A stretch of DNA of 64,000 nt from Dryomyza anilis. Its lineage: Eukaryota; Arthropoda; Insecta; Diptera; Dryomyzidae. Each line of letters starts with the position of its first letter. The stretch's first letter is position 1. The position numbers and the translations under genes are program-made. Location of the stretch: positions 87,486,696-87,550,695 of the forward strand of contig OX638132.1 of NCBI GenBank assembly GCA_951804985.1, read 5' to 3'. This document shows positions 1 through 12,429 of this stretch, in pieces. The notes beneath the pieces were generated by a model that worked only from the letters and a program-made list of their open reading frames with translations, had not been told where the DNA came from and ran no database searches.

Positions 1-800
1 TAAATTAAAAAAAAAAAAGTTCCTAAAAAAATGCTTTTTAAAAAATTCCTAGTATGAACAAAATTAAAAAAAAACTGAAAAAAAATGTTTTTTTTGAATA
101 AAAATAAGAAAAAAAATATTTTTCGCAAAAAATAGTTCTATTGAAAAAAGTAAAAAAAAACATTAGAAAAAAAAATGTTTTTTTCCGGAAAAAAAACATT
201 CTTTCAAAAACTATTAACTACTAATAAACAAGAACTACTTGAGAACTTAGAAGGATGGCAAAAAATGAATATAAAACAAATATTTTAAACTAAATTTGGT
301 TTTGATGAACAGTATTCTTCAATATAATGTACGTATTAGTTGTATTTTATGTACTTATTCATTAATATGATGAAACATATACTTCACATACATTTCATCA
401 TATTGAAGAACACTTTTTCGGTCATGCATCAAATTGATAGCCGCGGTAGCTCAGTGGTTAGTGCGTTGGACTGCGAGCCGAAATGTCCCCGGTTCAAGTC
501 TGGACTGGGGCTAACAATATCTTTTCATAGAAACCGCGCTACCTCTCGTCAGTAAATGGCAAACCTACGAGAGTAAAACCATTGCCTATGAAAAGCTCTC
601 ACCCGCCGTTCGGATTCGGCAATAAACTGTAGGTCCCACCACTTTGAGTACAAATATAACACGCACAGCTCAAATTGGTGAGAGAGCTCGGCCGAAGTTC
701 TATACAGGACTGTTGCGCCAAACTATTATTATTATTATCAAATTGATAATGAATTCATAACAATGATGTTTTCTTCTATATGAACTCCTTTTTTTAATAT
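1..800 (+). repeat. AT-rich family A, copy 1, hosting SINE copy 1
   Basis: Long A runs (1-200) with GGAAAAAAAA-type punctuation, then GAACTACTTGAGAACTTAGA, GAACAGTATTCTTCAATATA, TTCATCATATTGAAGAACAC and TTTTTCGGTCATGCATC, followed by the SINE and TGATAATGAATTCATAACAA. Same layout at 62.9-63.5 kb and, inverted, at 42.2-43.2 kb. Confidence 0.7.
440..737 (+). mobile_element. tRNA-derived SINE, copy 1
   Basis: It begins with a tRNA-like head: GCCGCGGTAGCTCAGTGG carries the A box, and GGTTCAAGTC is a B-box match about 45 bp later. A ~220-bp non-tRNA body follows, ending in (ATT)n. It is flanked by an 11-bp target-site duplication (TCAAATTGATA at 429-439 and 738-748). RNA polymerase III promoter boxes plus a (ATT)n tail define a SINE mobilised by a LINE with a similar tail. 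It is inserted in the AT-rich family described for 220-800. Confidence 0.88.
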
Positions 801-1309
801 GCATTATTTTTGTACTCATTTATATAATAAATTTTTAATAAAATACTTAATACCTAAAAGGATCAGTACATCACACTTGAAATTTGCGTATTCTTATAGC
901 ATACTCAGTTTTTTTCCCTTTATATCGTCTTTGTAGACCCAAAAATCACCAAATACATTTTAATGAAAAACTTTCGAGTTTGTTGATTGTTATTATAAAA
1001 TTGGTGCATTTTTAAAGTTGAACTATCAATTGATAGATTTAGATTTTCTTATCATGTGGTAAAAAAAATTGAGATCATCGATTAAAAATTGACAGATATA
1101 TAAAGATTTTTGTAAATGAGTATTTGGCATTTTTAAAATGTATGTGGTCACTTTTCGTTCTACAACGTCGATATACACTGAGGTAAAATGTGTTAAAATA
1201 AATGAAATGTTGTTGAAATTAGACACAAAAATATCATAAACAATTAATTTTTTTTTTTACTTTTGTTAATTTTATTAAAAAAATAGAAAATATGTTTTTT
1301 TTATATTAT

Positions 1310-1400
1310 TTATTTTGAGTTTATTTATTTATTTACTTGTTTATACATTTTATCATCATCTATTTATTCATTTATCTATTTATTATTTATTTATTTATTT

Positions 1401-1456
<56 letters not shown>

Positions 1457-1462
1457 TTAATT
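1310..1462 (+). repeat. (TTTA)n microsatellite
   Basis: Imperfect then perfect TTTA repeats over about 150 bp, immediately before the TA target of MITE copy 1. Confidence 0.9.
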
Positions 1463-1467
1463 TTATA

Positions 1468-1784
1468 AAGGGTTTTACAATAAGAGCGCTACAAAAGTTT
1501 TTTTCAAGGGGAATTCAACGGGAACGCTACAAAAGTAGAGCGACAGTGACAGCAAACGACGCCATATTTCTTGTCGCTCTTTTGACATTTCTCTTCAGTA
1601 AGGTTTACCATTTCATTGTGCAAAGATATACGAGCCAAGAACGAGTCGAAATTATTAAAATTTACTACCGAAATTCAAATTAGTATATCTTTCCATCATG
1701 AAATGGCAAACCTTACTGAAGAGAAATGCAAGAAATATGGCGTCGTTTGCTCTACTTTTGTAGCGTCCCTGTTGAAAAACCCTT
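1468..1784 (+). mobile_element. Palindromic mariner-type MITE, copy 1
   Basis: Termini are AAGGGTTTT...AACCCTT, flanked by TA on both sides, as expected for Tc1/mariner insertion. Two long inverted arms flank a short core that, on the + strand, encodes a transposase-like start (here around RYTSQERVEIIKIYY). The right arm lacks internal segments relative to copies 2 and 3. Two ORFs over 80 codons here are by-products of the element and the adjacent (TTTA)n tract, not genes. Confidence 0.82.
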
Positions 1785-2279
1785 TATATTTTACTTATTT
1801 TTATTATTTCAATTTTAATTTCTTCTGTTCTCGTTTGGAATGGTATGTGTACTTGCCTAAAGCCAATAACATATTTTACTAGCGGTCAACATCTATCAAC
1901 ATTACCACTGCTTATTATCCCTATTTTATAAAATATGGTCCCTCAAAAAGGGGGCTATGAATAATATGGCAGGGTGACGTCGAACACAAAATTTCAGTTT
2001 AACGCGTAAATGCTGCGCCTAGATGTATGTTGTATGTATTTCACATCGTAAATGCTGCATAATTTCAGGAGAATGATACGAAATCTCGATTTTAAAACCA
2101 AGGTGAATAAATTGAAAACAATTTCGTTTAATTTTAAAACATTTCTGTTTTAAACATTTGTTAATGTTAAACTATGTTTTTTCTCAGTATATCCTTTTTT
2201 AAGAAAAATTATTTAAAAAAAAACGCTATTTTCCGCCATTTACAAGCATATTAAATTTCTATAAATTTAAATATTTTTT

Positions 2280-2760
2280 GATCGAAACTGTGTTCAAGGC
2301 GTATATTTTAAAAAAGTAAAACTGATGGAGAAAAGTTAGTAATTTTAATCGTTAGTTTGGACTATTCTTTATAAGCAACATTTAATATTATTATTTATCT
2401 TTGGAACTAAAATATATAAAAATCATTCAAAAATAGTCTAAAACAAAAATCTAGTTTAGATAAAAATATCTTAAAAACATAACAAAATAATTGCATTTAT
2501 TAATATATTATAATTAGTCACGATAATTAAAAGAATAATTGCGTTTACAGTTTTTTGGAAAACTATTTGTATATTGTATGGTATTTTTTAATTCTAAAAA
2601 CCACGAAGAATTGTTTAAATTTTTAAAGATGTGACGTACTTGGAAAAATACCATATACACAGTTAAAATCAGCAACCATGATTTATATAGGATTGTATTA
2701 TTCTCATTTTGTTGAGTATTGTAATTCTTGAATCTGTTTTAATGATTACACACTATTTAT
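2280..2760 (+). repeat. Dispersed AT-rich family B, copy 1
   Basis: CGTTAGTTTGGACTATTCTT, AAATCATTCAAAAATAGTCT, TGCGTTTACAGTTTTTTGG and GTTAAAATCAGCAACCATGA recur in the same order at 4.9-5.6 kb and inverted at 53.5-54.3 kb. Confidence 0.65.
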
Positions 2761-3059
2761 AATACCAGCTATTGGCTTTTTCTTAAACTACGAAATGCGC
2801 TCTATATTTACCCTAAAAAAATCAAAAAATCTTGTCTCGGAAAGTTTATTTCGCACTGTAGTAATTGAAAAGCATTGAACATGTTTCTTCACAAACAATG
2901 CCTCAATTAGGCGTTGATAACGCTAAGCATATTTCTTAATACAACAAATATAAAATATCAATGTAATCAAATCAAGACTCACATGCAGCAATACACGCGC
3001 CCACAATAAATTAAGTTATAATAAAAAAAAACCTACACAAAACTCCGTAAAATATGCCG

Positions 3060-4510
3060 CATTATTACGAGACAAACGTTTGTTCATACATCCATCCATC
3101 CATCTATCCTGCCTGCCTGTCCGCCCGCCGCCAACTAGCGGCCACATCAAATCAATTCATAAGCATTCATAGCCCATATAAAGGCACAACGTAGGCACAT
3201 CTACCACACTGATACTGACCCCAGCGGCAGTACGCACGGAGGAGGGTTGACTTCATCAGATTTCATACAAGAGCAGCACCGAACAATATGGATGCAAATA
3301 ATGGTAGCAACCAAACACCGCGACCCGAGGGTAAATTATTATAATCAAACGAAGATGAAGGCAGAAGGACTGACCCAACGACAAGACGTCTACTTTTTCT
3401 GCCATTGCCAGCGGCCGGCCGGCCGGCCGGCCGGACGGCTAGTATCCTTGGCCAGTACCCTTGGATGCGTTCGTGTGGAAGCATATTTCGTAGAGACGTG
3501 GGCGTGCGTACCGAGATAAAGCATCAAAGTAAATTGTTTTATGGTGCCTGCCCGGTGCCGTAGATTAGCGTGCTCAGCATGAGGCACATGCAGCACGAAA
3601 AGAAGTCCTTTTCTGTTGCTGATTTGACCAATTCAACAGCGCAAGAGACGAGGATGACAACGTTGATGACGATGATGATGATGACGACAGCTACACATGT
3701 TGCTGCCAGTTGTATTAATGCCAAGATTATCATGAAAATTCAAAGTAAAGTCAAAATATAATCAAATGCATGGAAAAGTTGTCGCAAACGATAAACGTTG
3801 GCTGTCAGAAACAAGTCAACTTGGTGACAAGTCATCAAAGATGTCCGACCGACCGAACGAACGAACGAGCATCACTGACAAATGCGCAGTCACTCAGTTC
3901 AAATGAATTCAATGCGGAAACCACTAACAGTCGAACTGGCCATCAGTCAGTTCTAGGTATCTTTTTTTATATTTGCTGTCAGTTTTTGCACAATTTAGGC
4001 ACAAAGTTTTTGCAAATTTATTTAGGAGTTTTTCGTTTTCCATTTGGCTATTTCATCAGCAGCATATTAAGCACTGACATTGGCTGGCACTAGGCTGCCT
4101 CATGATTTTCGACCATCGAAAATGAAATGCAAAAGTTCTGTTATAACAATTTAGTTGTGTTTTTTTTTTTTTTTTGTAATGTCTCATGTGACTCTGCCAA
4201 ACATATGTTTTCTTGGTATGGTTGCCATTTGGTAAATTACTTCATTGCAGGCAAACGACGCAGGCTCTTCGCTTATTGCCTATGTCATTTCTCTGTGTGT
4301 GTGTGAAATTCGATTTTATTTTGGTGTTTTTATTATAGTTATTTTTATTTTTTGTTTGTGTAATTTTCCTGTGTGGCATGAAAAATTGCCAAAGTTATTA
4401 AAATATACATGGAATGGAATATGGTCGAGCCAATGCCGAACCAACGCCGAACCGAGTGGGAAAAGTTTTCATTGGCTCATATGGTTCGGTAATTACATTT
4501 TGTCCAATTA
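3060..4510. other. GC-richer single-copy-looking intronic block with TATA-like motif
   Basis: Contains CATCCATCCATC-type repeats (3087-3105), a CATATAAAGGCACAACG motif (3175-3190) that could be a TATA box, a (GGCC)n palindromic run (3411-3435) and a GATGATGATGATG run (3670). ORFs here overlap on both strands and show no domain. A promoter or enhancer is possible but not shown. Confidence 0.4.
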
Positions 4511-4899
4511 GCCTGTGCGAAAGACTAATGAGTTTAACTTTTTTTCGATTTTGGTTATGGATTTGATTTAGTTGAATTGTTTGTTTTTAATACGTTAAAC
4601 TTTTTCGTTTTTTTGGTGTGGTTTAACATAGCACAAATAGAAATAATATTTCTGAAACATTTAAATTTATTAATATTCGGGAATTTTCCAAAAGTCTCAT
4701 TCGACTGAAATAGAAATATTTGACAACAAAAGATGCGTTTATTTTTTTGCGCCGCCCACTTTGATATACTCCAAAAAGTAGTTGTGACCTCGATCGGTTT
4801 TCGATTTTTAATCGATCACACGCAAAAATTATTTCGATTTTCGGAACTGTCAGTTTCTTTCAGAGGGTGTGGCAATTTTTGTTTTTTTTCGAACTTTTT

Positions 4900-5610
4900 C
4901 CCAGTTTTTGACGTATACCGAGTTGATAGGGCATATTTTAAAAATGAGAAGCGATAAAAAGAAATTAGTTATTTTGTTCGTTAACTTGAACTATATACTA
5001 TATAACCATAAATAATTTTCTTATTTATCATTAGAGCCGTAGTGCTAAAAAAATCATCCAAAAATAGTCTAAAAAAAGTCTAAATTTTTCAAGTTTAGAT
5101 TCAAATATTTTAAAATCATATGAAATCATATTAATATTTTTAAGTATATTATAATTCGTGTTGACAATTGTGAAAAAAACTGAGTTTACAGAATTTTATA
5201 CAACTCGTTGTATAAGGATCAGTATTTTTTTATTAAAAAAAAGTGGCTGAAAAGCATATAAACTTCGATAGCAACTTTCTTAAAAAGTTTCATAATGTAT
5301 GTAGTCAAAATCAGCAAACGTGAATTATATAGAATTGATGTATTAAATGTCCATGGCACAAATTTTGTCTCGTTTTGTTGAGTAATGTTATCAGTAGATC
5401 CGAAATGCTAAAAAAAATCATTCAAAAATATAGAAAAAAATCTCAAGTTTAGATTCAAATATCTTAACAACATATCAGAATATTAGTATTTATTTGTATA
5501 CTGTAATTAGTGTGGACAATTTAAAGAAAAAATGCGTTTACAGTTCTTTTTAGCTCATTGGTTAAGGAACCTTATTTTTTATTTTAAAAAATGTCTGAAT
5601 ACACACAGAA
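4900..5610 (+). repeat. Dispersed AT-rich family B, copies 2 and 3
   Basis: A full unit (4900-5400) with GTCAAAATCAGCAAACGTGA and TTTTGTCTCGTTTTGTTGAG, then a partial second (5395-5600) repeating GCTAAAAAAAATCATTCAAA and GCGTTTACAGTTC. Abuts the CACACAGA family. Confidence 0.65.
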
Positions 5611-6367
5611 TAGAGATTAATTGCGCCAATCAACTCTTAGTCCAAACAACTTATTCGGTTCTCTCAACAGCTTAGTCGGTTGTTATTGACAAAATGAAAA
5701 GTGTTGTAGTTTGTACAGTAACCAATTTCGAACTGTTTTAGAACAATTTAGTACAGATTTAGAACCATTAGGTGTGTGTATGGACTAATATTTCAAATGT
5801 ATAGGCTAATATGGTAGTTCCGCTAGCAAATTTGTAAAACATTCGATTTAACCGAATGAAGTTAGTTGGTACAACAAACTTTTTTATTCTTACAACCTCA
5901 TACCAAAGAAGGATTTTTTGTGTGTAGGCCTAAAAATTCGTTACAATTTTCTTAAAAACGTTATGTAATAAAAAACAACTAATTAAACAGACAACCGCTA
6001 TTTATAAAGAATTGATGTATGTGATGTCCAAGGCAAAATTTTTATTCACACAGACTAGAGATGTGTTGTTCCAACCAACTCTTTGCCCAACCAACTTTTG
6101 CGGTTCTTCCAACCGCTTAGTCGGTTGTTACTGTCAAAACTAAAAGAGTGGTAGTTTGTACCGCAACCATTTTAGAATTATATGAGAACAACTCAATACA
6201 GCTTTAGAACCATTGGGAGTGTGTATAGACTAATATTTCAAGTGTATAGGCTAATATAGCAGTTCCACCAACAAATTTTTAGACAATTCGATTTAATCGA
6301 ATGCAGTTATTTGGTACAACTACTTCTTCGTTCTTCCAACCTCATGCCAAAAGAGAATTGTGTGCTC
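5602..6367 (+). repeat. CACACAGA...TGTGTG repeat family, two adjacent copies
   Basis: Two ~330-bp units (5602-5935 and 6036-6367) start CACACAGAATAGAGA or CACACAGACTAGAGA, contain CAACCGCTTAGTCGGTTGTT and TTAGAACCATTGGGTGTGTG-like cores, and end CAACCTCATGCCAAAAG then TTGTGTG. Terminal CACACA/TGTGTG suggests a MITE. Confidence 0.68.
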
Positions 6368-6394
6368 CTTTTGCTGAGTAGTGCAATGAATAAA

Positions 6395-7190
6395 ACTTAA
6401 AAAAACATTTTAATAAATAATATATTTTGTTAGTTGTTGACAAATAGAGAATATCTTTTGGCATGAGGTTGGAAGAACGAAATATTTTGTTGTAACAACT
6501 AATTTTATTGGCTTTGAACGAAATTACTGCAAATTGATTAATATTCGTTTGGCACTTGAAGTTTTATCATATACACAAACCAAATTGCTATAAAACGATT
6601 CGAATTTTGCTGTATTCTTAACTAAAACCCTTTTAGTTTCGTTTATAAGAATCAACTTTACAGTTGAGAAGACGAAATAATTTCGTTGCACGAACTTTTA
6701 TTTGGACTATTTCATAAAAATGTTGTATTTTAATAAGGTATTTTAAAGTCTACAATAGGTCATATTATATTTTTAGTGTCAAAAGAACGTGATAGTAATA
6801 TATTTTGTTAGTTGTTGACAAAAAGAGAATCTCTTTTGGCATGAGGTTGAAGGAAAGAAATAGTTAATTATAACAACCAACTTTTATTGGTTTTAAATGA
6901 AAATACTGCAAATTGATAAATATTCGTTTGGCAATTTAAATTTTATCATATACACAAACCAAATTGCCATAAAACTATTCGTATTTGGCTGTAGTCTAAA
7001 ACAGAACCCTTTTAGTTTTGTTTATAACAATAGACTTTACAGTTGAGTTGACCGAATTAGTTTGTTGCGCAAATTTCTATTCTTTGTGTATTTTATTTTG
7101 ACGATTTTATTAACATTTTCGATTTTAATAAAGTATTTTAAAGACTACAATAGAACATAGTAAATGTTAGGTGTCAAAAGAACCCTGAAA
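6395..7190 (-). repeat. Inverted relatives of the CACACAGA family, ~380-bp direct repeat
   Basis: TAATATATTTTGTTAGTTGT occurs at about 6417 and 6797, each followed by CTTTTGGCATGAGGTTG, the reverse complement of the family's 3' end. The two units share CAAATTGATTAATATTCGTT-like and ACACAAACCAAATTGC sequence. Confidence 0.65.
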
Positions 7191-7199
7191 CTTTGTACG

Positions 7200-8880
7200 T
7201 GCGAAAATATTTCAAATATGCCAAATATTATTAATACATTTTATACATTTTGACAGTTGCAGACGACGAGTGCCTGCACATTTTCAAATATTGAAAACTA
7301 TAAAAAAAACACACATTCACCACATTCAACAATAGCAAAAGAAAAAACAAAATTAATTTTATTTATGTCAGCAAAAGCCTTTCAATCCTCCGTTCTGCAC
7401 CCTTTTTTCTTTACAATTTCGAGCCATCATCAATAAATACGTAGCGCCACACTTGGCTTTCAGCAACATCAACAAATCGCTCAGCAAATTCATAAACTAA
7501 CAAATAACTGTCTCAATAAAATAATTTATTGAATTTTTCATCATATCAGCAACACATGAACGTCGTCGACAAAGTAGTGGCGAACTTTTTCTTTATTATT
7601 TTTCAAAGTATTCTTTTTACCACGAAATTCAATTTTCTTGTGGTGTGGCAGCATCGACAAGATGCCAGCACAAAATTGAAAATGTTGCAGTTGTTGCGCG
7701 CCAGTGTTGCCAACAGTGGTTGTCAGCGCTGTGCTTTGGCAACTCTTGACGCACATCTCGCTGAGACGTCTCGAACAAAATGGGCGTTAATAACGGAAGC
7801 GCCAGCCAAAGATGCATTGCGGGTTGCGGCAAGAAACAGCAGACAATCTGTAAGAAGCAGCAGTAGCAGCAGCGCCAGCAGATGATGTACAATGTACGAT
7901 AAAGTGAAATATGAGTTTAACGCCCTCGTAAATATGATGATGGTACGGATGGATGGATGGATGATGATGTTGTTGGTGGCAATGCCATTGTTGGTGGCAA
8001 TGCGATTGTTGCAACTGCTTTTGCTGATGTTCCAGCTGCTGAAACTGAAGCTGCTTTTAGATGTGCTGTTTATCGCCGGTATTTGCAGTGAAAATAAAAG
8101 TAAGCTGCTGCTGCTGCTTAAACTTTAATTCACTCACACATTAGCAACAAACTACAGACTCCCAAACACTTACAGACTCGAGCTATGGCAATCAAGCAGA
8201 TAGTTTTTAATGGCAGCCATTTTATATGGTGGCGCTTATTGTTAGCAACCGACAACCGACAACCGACAGTTATTGGCACTTGCAGCGCCAGTTAACCCGT
8301 AAGTGCATCAAGTGCCCTAACTGCGCTTTCCGTTGGCAGCTCATAAAACATGACTCGAACGCAGCAGCAGCTTCTAAACTATATAAGTTATAAAACTTTG
8401 GCATATAACATAGAAAATTTATAAAAATATTCTTTAGATATTAAATTCAGCACATATGAATTTAATGTATTTGCGATAAACTTTGTTTTCAACTTAATCG
8501 ACGCCTTGGAATTTTTCCTTTTTATTTTTTATCTTATTTATACCAACAAGTTGCAAAAGTTTTTTCTGCTTTTCTTGCAATAATCAACTTTTATTAGTTT
8601 ACCACACCACACAACATCCACAAACAGACGCGCCACAGTAATATCAAGAAAACATTAACTCGGTGAAAGCAGAAAAAGTCAATGTTCACTGAAATTGACA
8701 TTAAGTCGGAAACTATTAGTGCAAAATGTCGGATACATGTTCGTACCATGTAGGAAATGTCGCCAATAATGTCAGTGCTTCGTACAGTCGGCTTTCGCAG
8801 AGAAGAAAGCATTCCATAAATAATATTTCTAATTTATATACGTAGTGAAAGTAATGATCCACTCAAAAACAACTTGAATA
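7200..8880. other. Single-copy-looking intronic block, CAG/GCTG-rich
   Basis: Higher GC than its surroundings, with AGCAGCAGTAGCAGCAGC (7856-7873), GGATGGATGGATG (7949) and GCTGCTGCTGCT (8106) runs and CAACCGACAACCGACA (8249). ORFs on both strands (7529-7885 + and others) overlap and look random. Candidate regulatory DNA. Confidence 0.4.
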
Positions 8881-8887
8881 AAAGCTA

Positions 8888-9203
8888 CACACAGCATATA
8901 GATTCGTTGCGCCAACCAACTCTTTGTCGATCCAACTTATTCGGTTCTCTCAACCGCTTAGTCGGTGGTTTTTGTCAAAACTAAAGTAGGTGTAGTTTAG
9001 ACTTAAACCAATTTCGAACTGTTTTAAAACAATTTAGTACATATTTAGAACCATTGGGTGTGTGTATAGACTAATATTACAAACGCCAACCGAATTCCGC
9101 GAACAAATGTGTGGACAATTTGATTTAACCGAATGAAGTTAGTTGGTACAACTAACATTTTAATTCTTTCAACCTCACGCCAATAGTGGATTTTTTGGTA
9201 TGT
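8888..9203 (+). repeat. CACACAGA family copy
   Basis: CACACAGCATATAGATTCGT, CCAACCAACTCTTTG, TTCTCTCAACCGCTTAGTCG and TAACCGAATGAAGTTAGTTG match the 5.6-kb copies; the 3' end is degenerate (TTTTTTGGTATG). Confidence 0.68.
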
Positions 9204-9408
9204 ATATTTAACTAGTAAAAAGAGTTAAGTCAGAATACAACATATTAAAACCAAATTTGATTGCATTCAGACCCTTTTTTTTTAATTATTGTGTATATAG
9301 GCAGACTGACGGGACCTATGGATATGCGGAGTTCAATAGCCTCGAAATGTGATGCCGATCAATAATATTTATACTTTTCCATACCGGCCACGCCATCTTC
9401 TAGAATCC

Positions 9409-9864
9409 ACACAGAATAATGAGTTTGCGCCAACCAACTCTTTGCCCAACCAACCCTTTGCCCTTTGCAATCCACCTATTCGGTTCTTTCAACCGCTTAT
9501 TCGGTTCTTTCAACCGCTTATTCGGTCTTTCAACCGCTTATTCGATTCATATGTAAAAACTAAAAGATTTGTCGTTTGAATTTTCCAACAGTTTTAGAGA
9601 AATGTCCAACAGTTTTAGAAGAATATGTAAGTACGGTTCTTTCAACCGCTTATTCGGTTCATTCAACCGCTTATTCGGTTCTTTCAACCGCTTATTCGAC
9701 TTATGTAAAAACTAAAAGATTTGTCGTTTGAATATTCCAACAGAATATGGAGTGTGTACGGCCGAATATGGAAGTTCCGCCAACAATGTTGTAGAACATT
9801 CGTTTGAACCGAATTAAGTTGATTGTTACAATTAACTTTTCGTTCTTTCAACCTCTGTGTAGAT
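9409..9864 (+). repeat. CACACAGA family copy with internal expansion
   Basis: Starts CACACAGAATAATGAG; the inner module CGGTTCTTTCAACCGCTTAT is repeated in two blocks (9480-9545 and 9635-9695, three units each), separated by a duplicated CTAAAAGATTTGTCGTTTGA. Ends CAACCTCTGTGTAG. Confidence 0.7.
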
Positions 9865-10183
9865 AAAAAATTAATATAACCCGTTTTATGTACGCAGAGT
9901 TGCCATTTTTACAGGAAAAATATAGCTTATGAAAATGTTCTGCCTTTGCAGATAACAAAAACAAAAATAACTAATGAAAAACGGTTAAAACGAGATCCAA
10001 ATGAAAATTACAAAAATTATTTGAGAAATTGTAAGCATATATTTTACGTTGGAATTGTGAGGGATTTGGTGGGAAATTCTGATACTGTAGGAATTTTTGA
10101 AAATTGTATGAGAATTTGTAAATATTTTCCTCTTTGGAATTCATGAGAGAATTTCATGAGAAAAAAGGTAATTAGTGTAGAAA

Positions 10184-11348
10184 TTAGACATCTACACAAA
10201 TGTATTTGAATTTCACTATGCTAAATATGCACTACTGCACTCTACAGTATTGAGTGCATTTGAGTGACAGTATTATAGTGAAGTTTCCCCAGTGACTACA
10301 CTTCAGTGCAGTATTTGTTTTATTGGTTTAAAGTACTGTCAACACATTTTTGTTTTCAATACAATGTTCGACGGCAGTATTTCGTTGTCGATATTTATGT
10401 GTTTATATAAAACATAAAAAAAAATTATAAAATTAAAAAAGAAATAAATAAAATTAATAGTGATTTTTTTTTATATTGTTACGAAAAGAGGTAATTTGCC
10501 CCACTGTTCAAGAAATCAACAATAATAAATGAGACGCAAGACAATTCAGCGCACTAAGCAATGTGTTAGAAAGAGAGGGAGGATCAGTCAGCGTACTAAG
10601 CAATGTGCGAGAAAGAGAGGGAAGATCTACACATTAAAACACATGAGTGCGAATGAGATGCCAATAGCATGCGTCATTCACGAAACGAGTAGAAGGTTCT
10701 CGAAAGAAGTCGAAGCTTGTCGAAACGTGTCGAACTGATGCATGCAGTATATAAGGGAGCCACATATGAGGTACAGCACTTCAGTAGTGATTGGAAAGTG
10801 GTCGAGTGCATCTCGTATAATCAATGTCAAGTTAAATTGGGGACATGCAGCAATTGTTAGAATTTGTTATTAGTAAAGTTGTTTATTAAAGTGAATTAAT
10901 AAAATTAATTGTTATAATTTAAACCAAACATAAGAGTGTTTTTATTTTGTACACAATCGAAAGATACGAACTCGTTGAACAGTTTTCCGTAGACTGAATT
11001 TTCGTAACAATATATAAAAAACTTAAGTTAATATTTACCTTTTGAATTTTATCTATATTTCAATATTAATGAAAATTCCTTAGAGTAGAAAGATAAAATA
11101 AATGTAAAATGCTCTAAATACTCAGTGTCATAAGCAGTTCATTTCAGTATTTGAATTTCTATTGCACATCATTATAGATCTCTTCACTATAACTACGTTT
11201 TGTTTTCTTTTGACACTACTTGTGCTTTGTTGTTGTGAGTAATACATTCATTTGATTTCCAAGCATAGAGTCGGTGACACAAAATGTTTTGAAATAAAAT
11301 TAATTAATTTTTTGAAATGGATTTCAAATGCACTTGTGCAGATATCTA
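10184..11348 (+). mobile_element. hAT-like non-autonomous element interrupted by a solo LTR
   Basis: It begins TAGACATCTACACAAATG and ends CACTTGTGCAGATATCTA, the terminal inverted repeats of the family seen complete at 13418-14201. Internal sequence matches that copy on both sides of a 533-bp insertion (10477-11009), so the LTR jumped into a pre-existing element. I could not find a clear 8-bp target-site duplication for this copy. Confidence 0.75.
10477..11009 (+). mobile_element. Solo LTR, plus orientation
   Basis: Starts TGTTACGAAAA and ends TTTTCGTAACA; flanked by the 4-bp duplication ATAT (10473-10476 and 11010-11013). Contains a TATA box (GTATATAAGGG near 10747) and an A/T-rich polyadenylation-like region with AATAAAA (near 10900). 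The 4-bp duplication and TG..CA ends suit a Ty3/gypsy-type LTR. No internal gag/pol is next to it. The 69-codon Arg-rich ORF (10529-10738) recurs in the other LTR copies and is just LTR sequence. Confidence 0.85.
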
Positions 11349-12429
11349 GTATATTACACTCAATCCTAATTTTTAACTATTGAAATAAAGTGTGTTATTT
11401 TATATTTTAACTGTTGATTCAGTCAAGTTCGATTTCTCATCTTTTAGGTGTAATTTTTTTAGGTAAATTTGTCATATTTATTTTCGAGTTCACTTTTCTT
11501 CGAATCCTAGTTTTTCTGAATTTTTCATCTTGTACTGTTGTACTGTAAAAGAATCACTTCTAATTGTACTAATTTGATCAAATATAATGTTTTCGATTTA
11601 ATCAAATTAAATCTTGTAAAAGTTACAAACACTCATTTCAATCACCAAAGTTCTAATTATACAGCTTGTAACTTTCGTGAAAAATTCCATATAATTAAAT
11701 TTTTTGACTATTAAAATTTGTCAATACGACAAATTTTTATTTTAATCGGTAAATACCATACAAAATACTATAAAAGTATCAAATAAAATTTTATTTTGTG
11801 TATAATATGTATTCACTAATTGTCATATTGACCAATTGAAGAATTGAGTTGAAGTCTAAACTGAGCTGACATTTTTCGAATTTAATTTGAATCTTCTTTT
11901 TATAATTTTATCATTTTTGATTTCATGTTTTGCTTTTAAAAATAAATTTAATTTACTTTGATGAGATTCATACCATTACCAAACATATACGACCTAACAC
12001 ATACCATTCTTTCCAATTGGGAATTGCGAATTATGTGTATAAAATATATATAAAGCTATGTCTACAGTCATATTAAAGTGTCTTGAGTAAAATATTAATA
12101 ATTTCATTAAAAATATTTATTTTAAGCGCAGACAACGTAGCCGACATTCAGTTGAACTTCCATAGTTTGTAACATAGAACAAGTCGATAAAGTTTTAATG
12201 AAATTTATGAAATGTTCATCATACTATGAAGTACATTTTAGACATTATTTAATAGCATTAAAGTAATTATGTTAAGTATTTAAATGCAATCAAGTTAAAA
12301 GGATGCAGTAATAGATTTAATTAAAATTTCATGATATTTAAGCATTCAAACTTGAACTCTACTTAATATAAAACCGAAGTATAATCAATTCTGATTACTG
12401 TAGTAATTAACATTTCTGCTGCTCATTGC

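Noticed and set aside
440..515. A functional tRNA gene (cloverleaf-like head with A and B boxes)
   Set aside because: Three other copies share the same non-tRNA body, (ATT)n tail and target-site duplications, so it is a SINE head.
1315..1882. Two ORFs of 122 and 88 codons as a possible transposase gene
   Set aside because: They run through a (TTTA)n tract and a palindromic MITE; only about 20 codons resemble a transposase start.
10529..10738. A small Arg/Lys-rich protein gene, with a relative at 35752-35961 on the minus strand
   Set aside because: Both ORFs lie inside LTRs of one family and recur only because the LTRs do.
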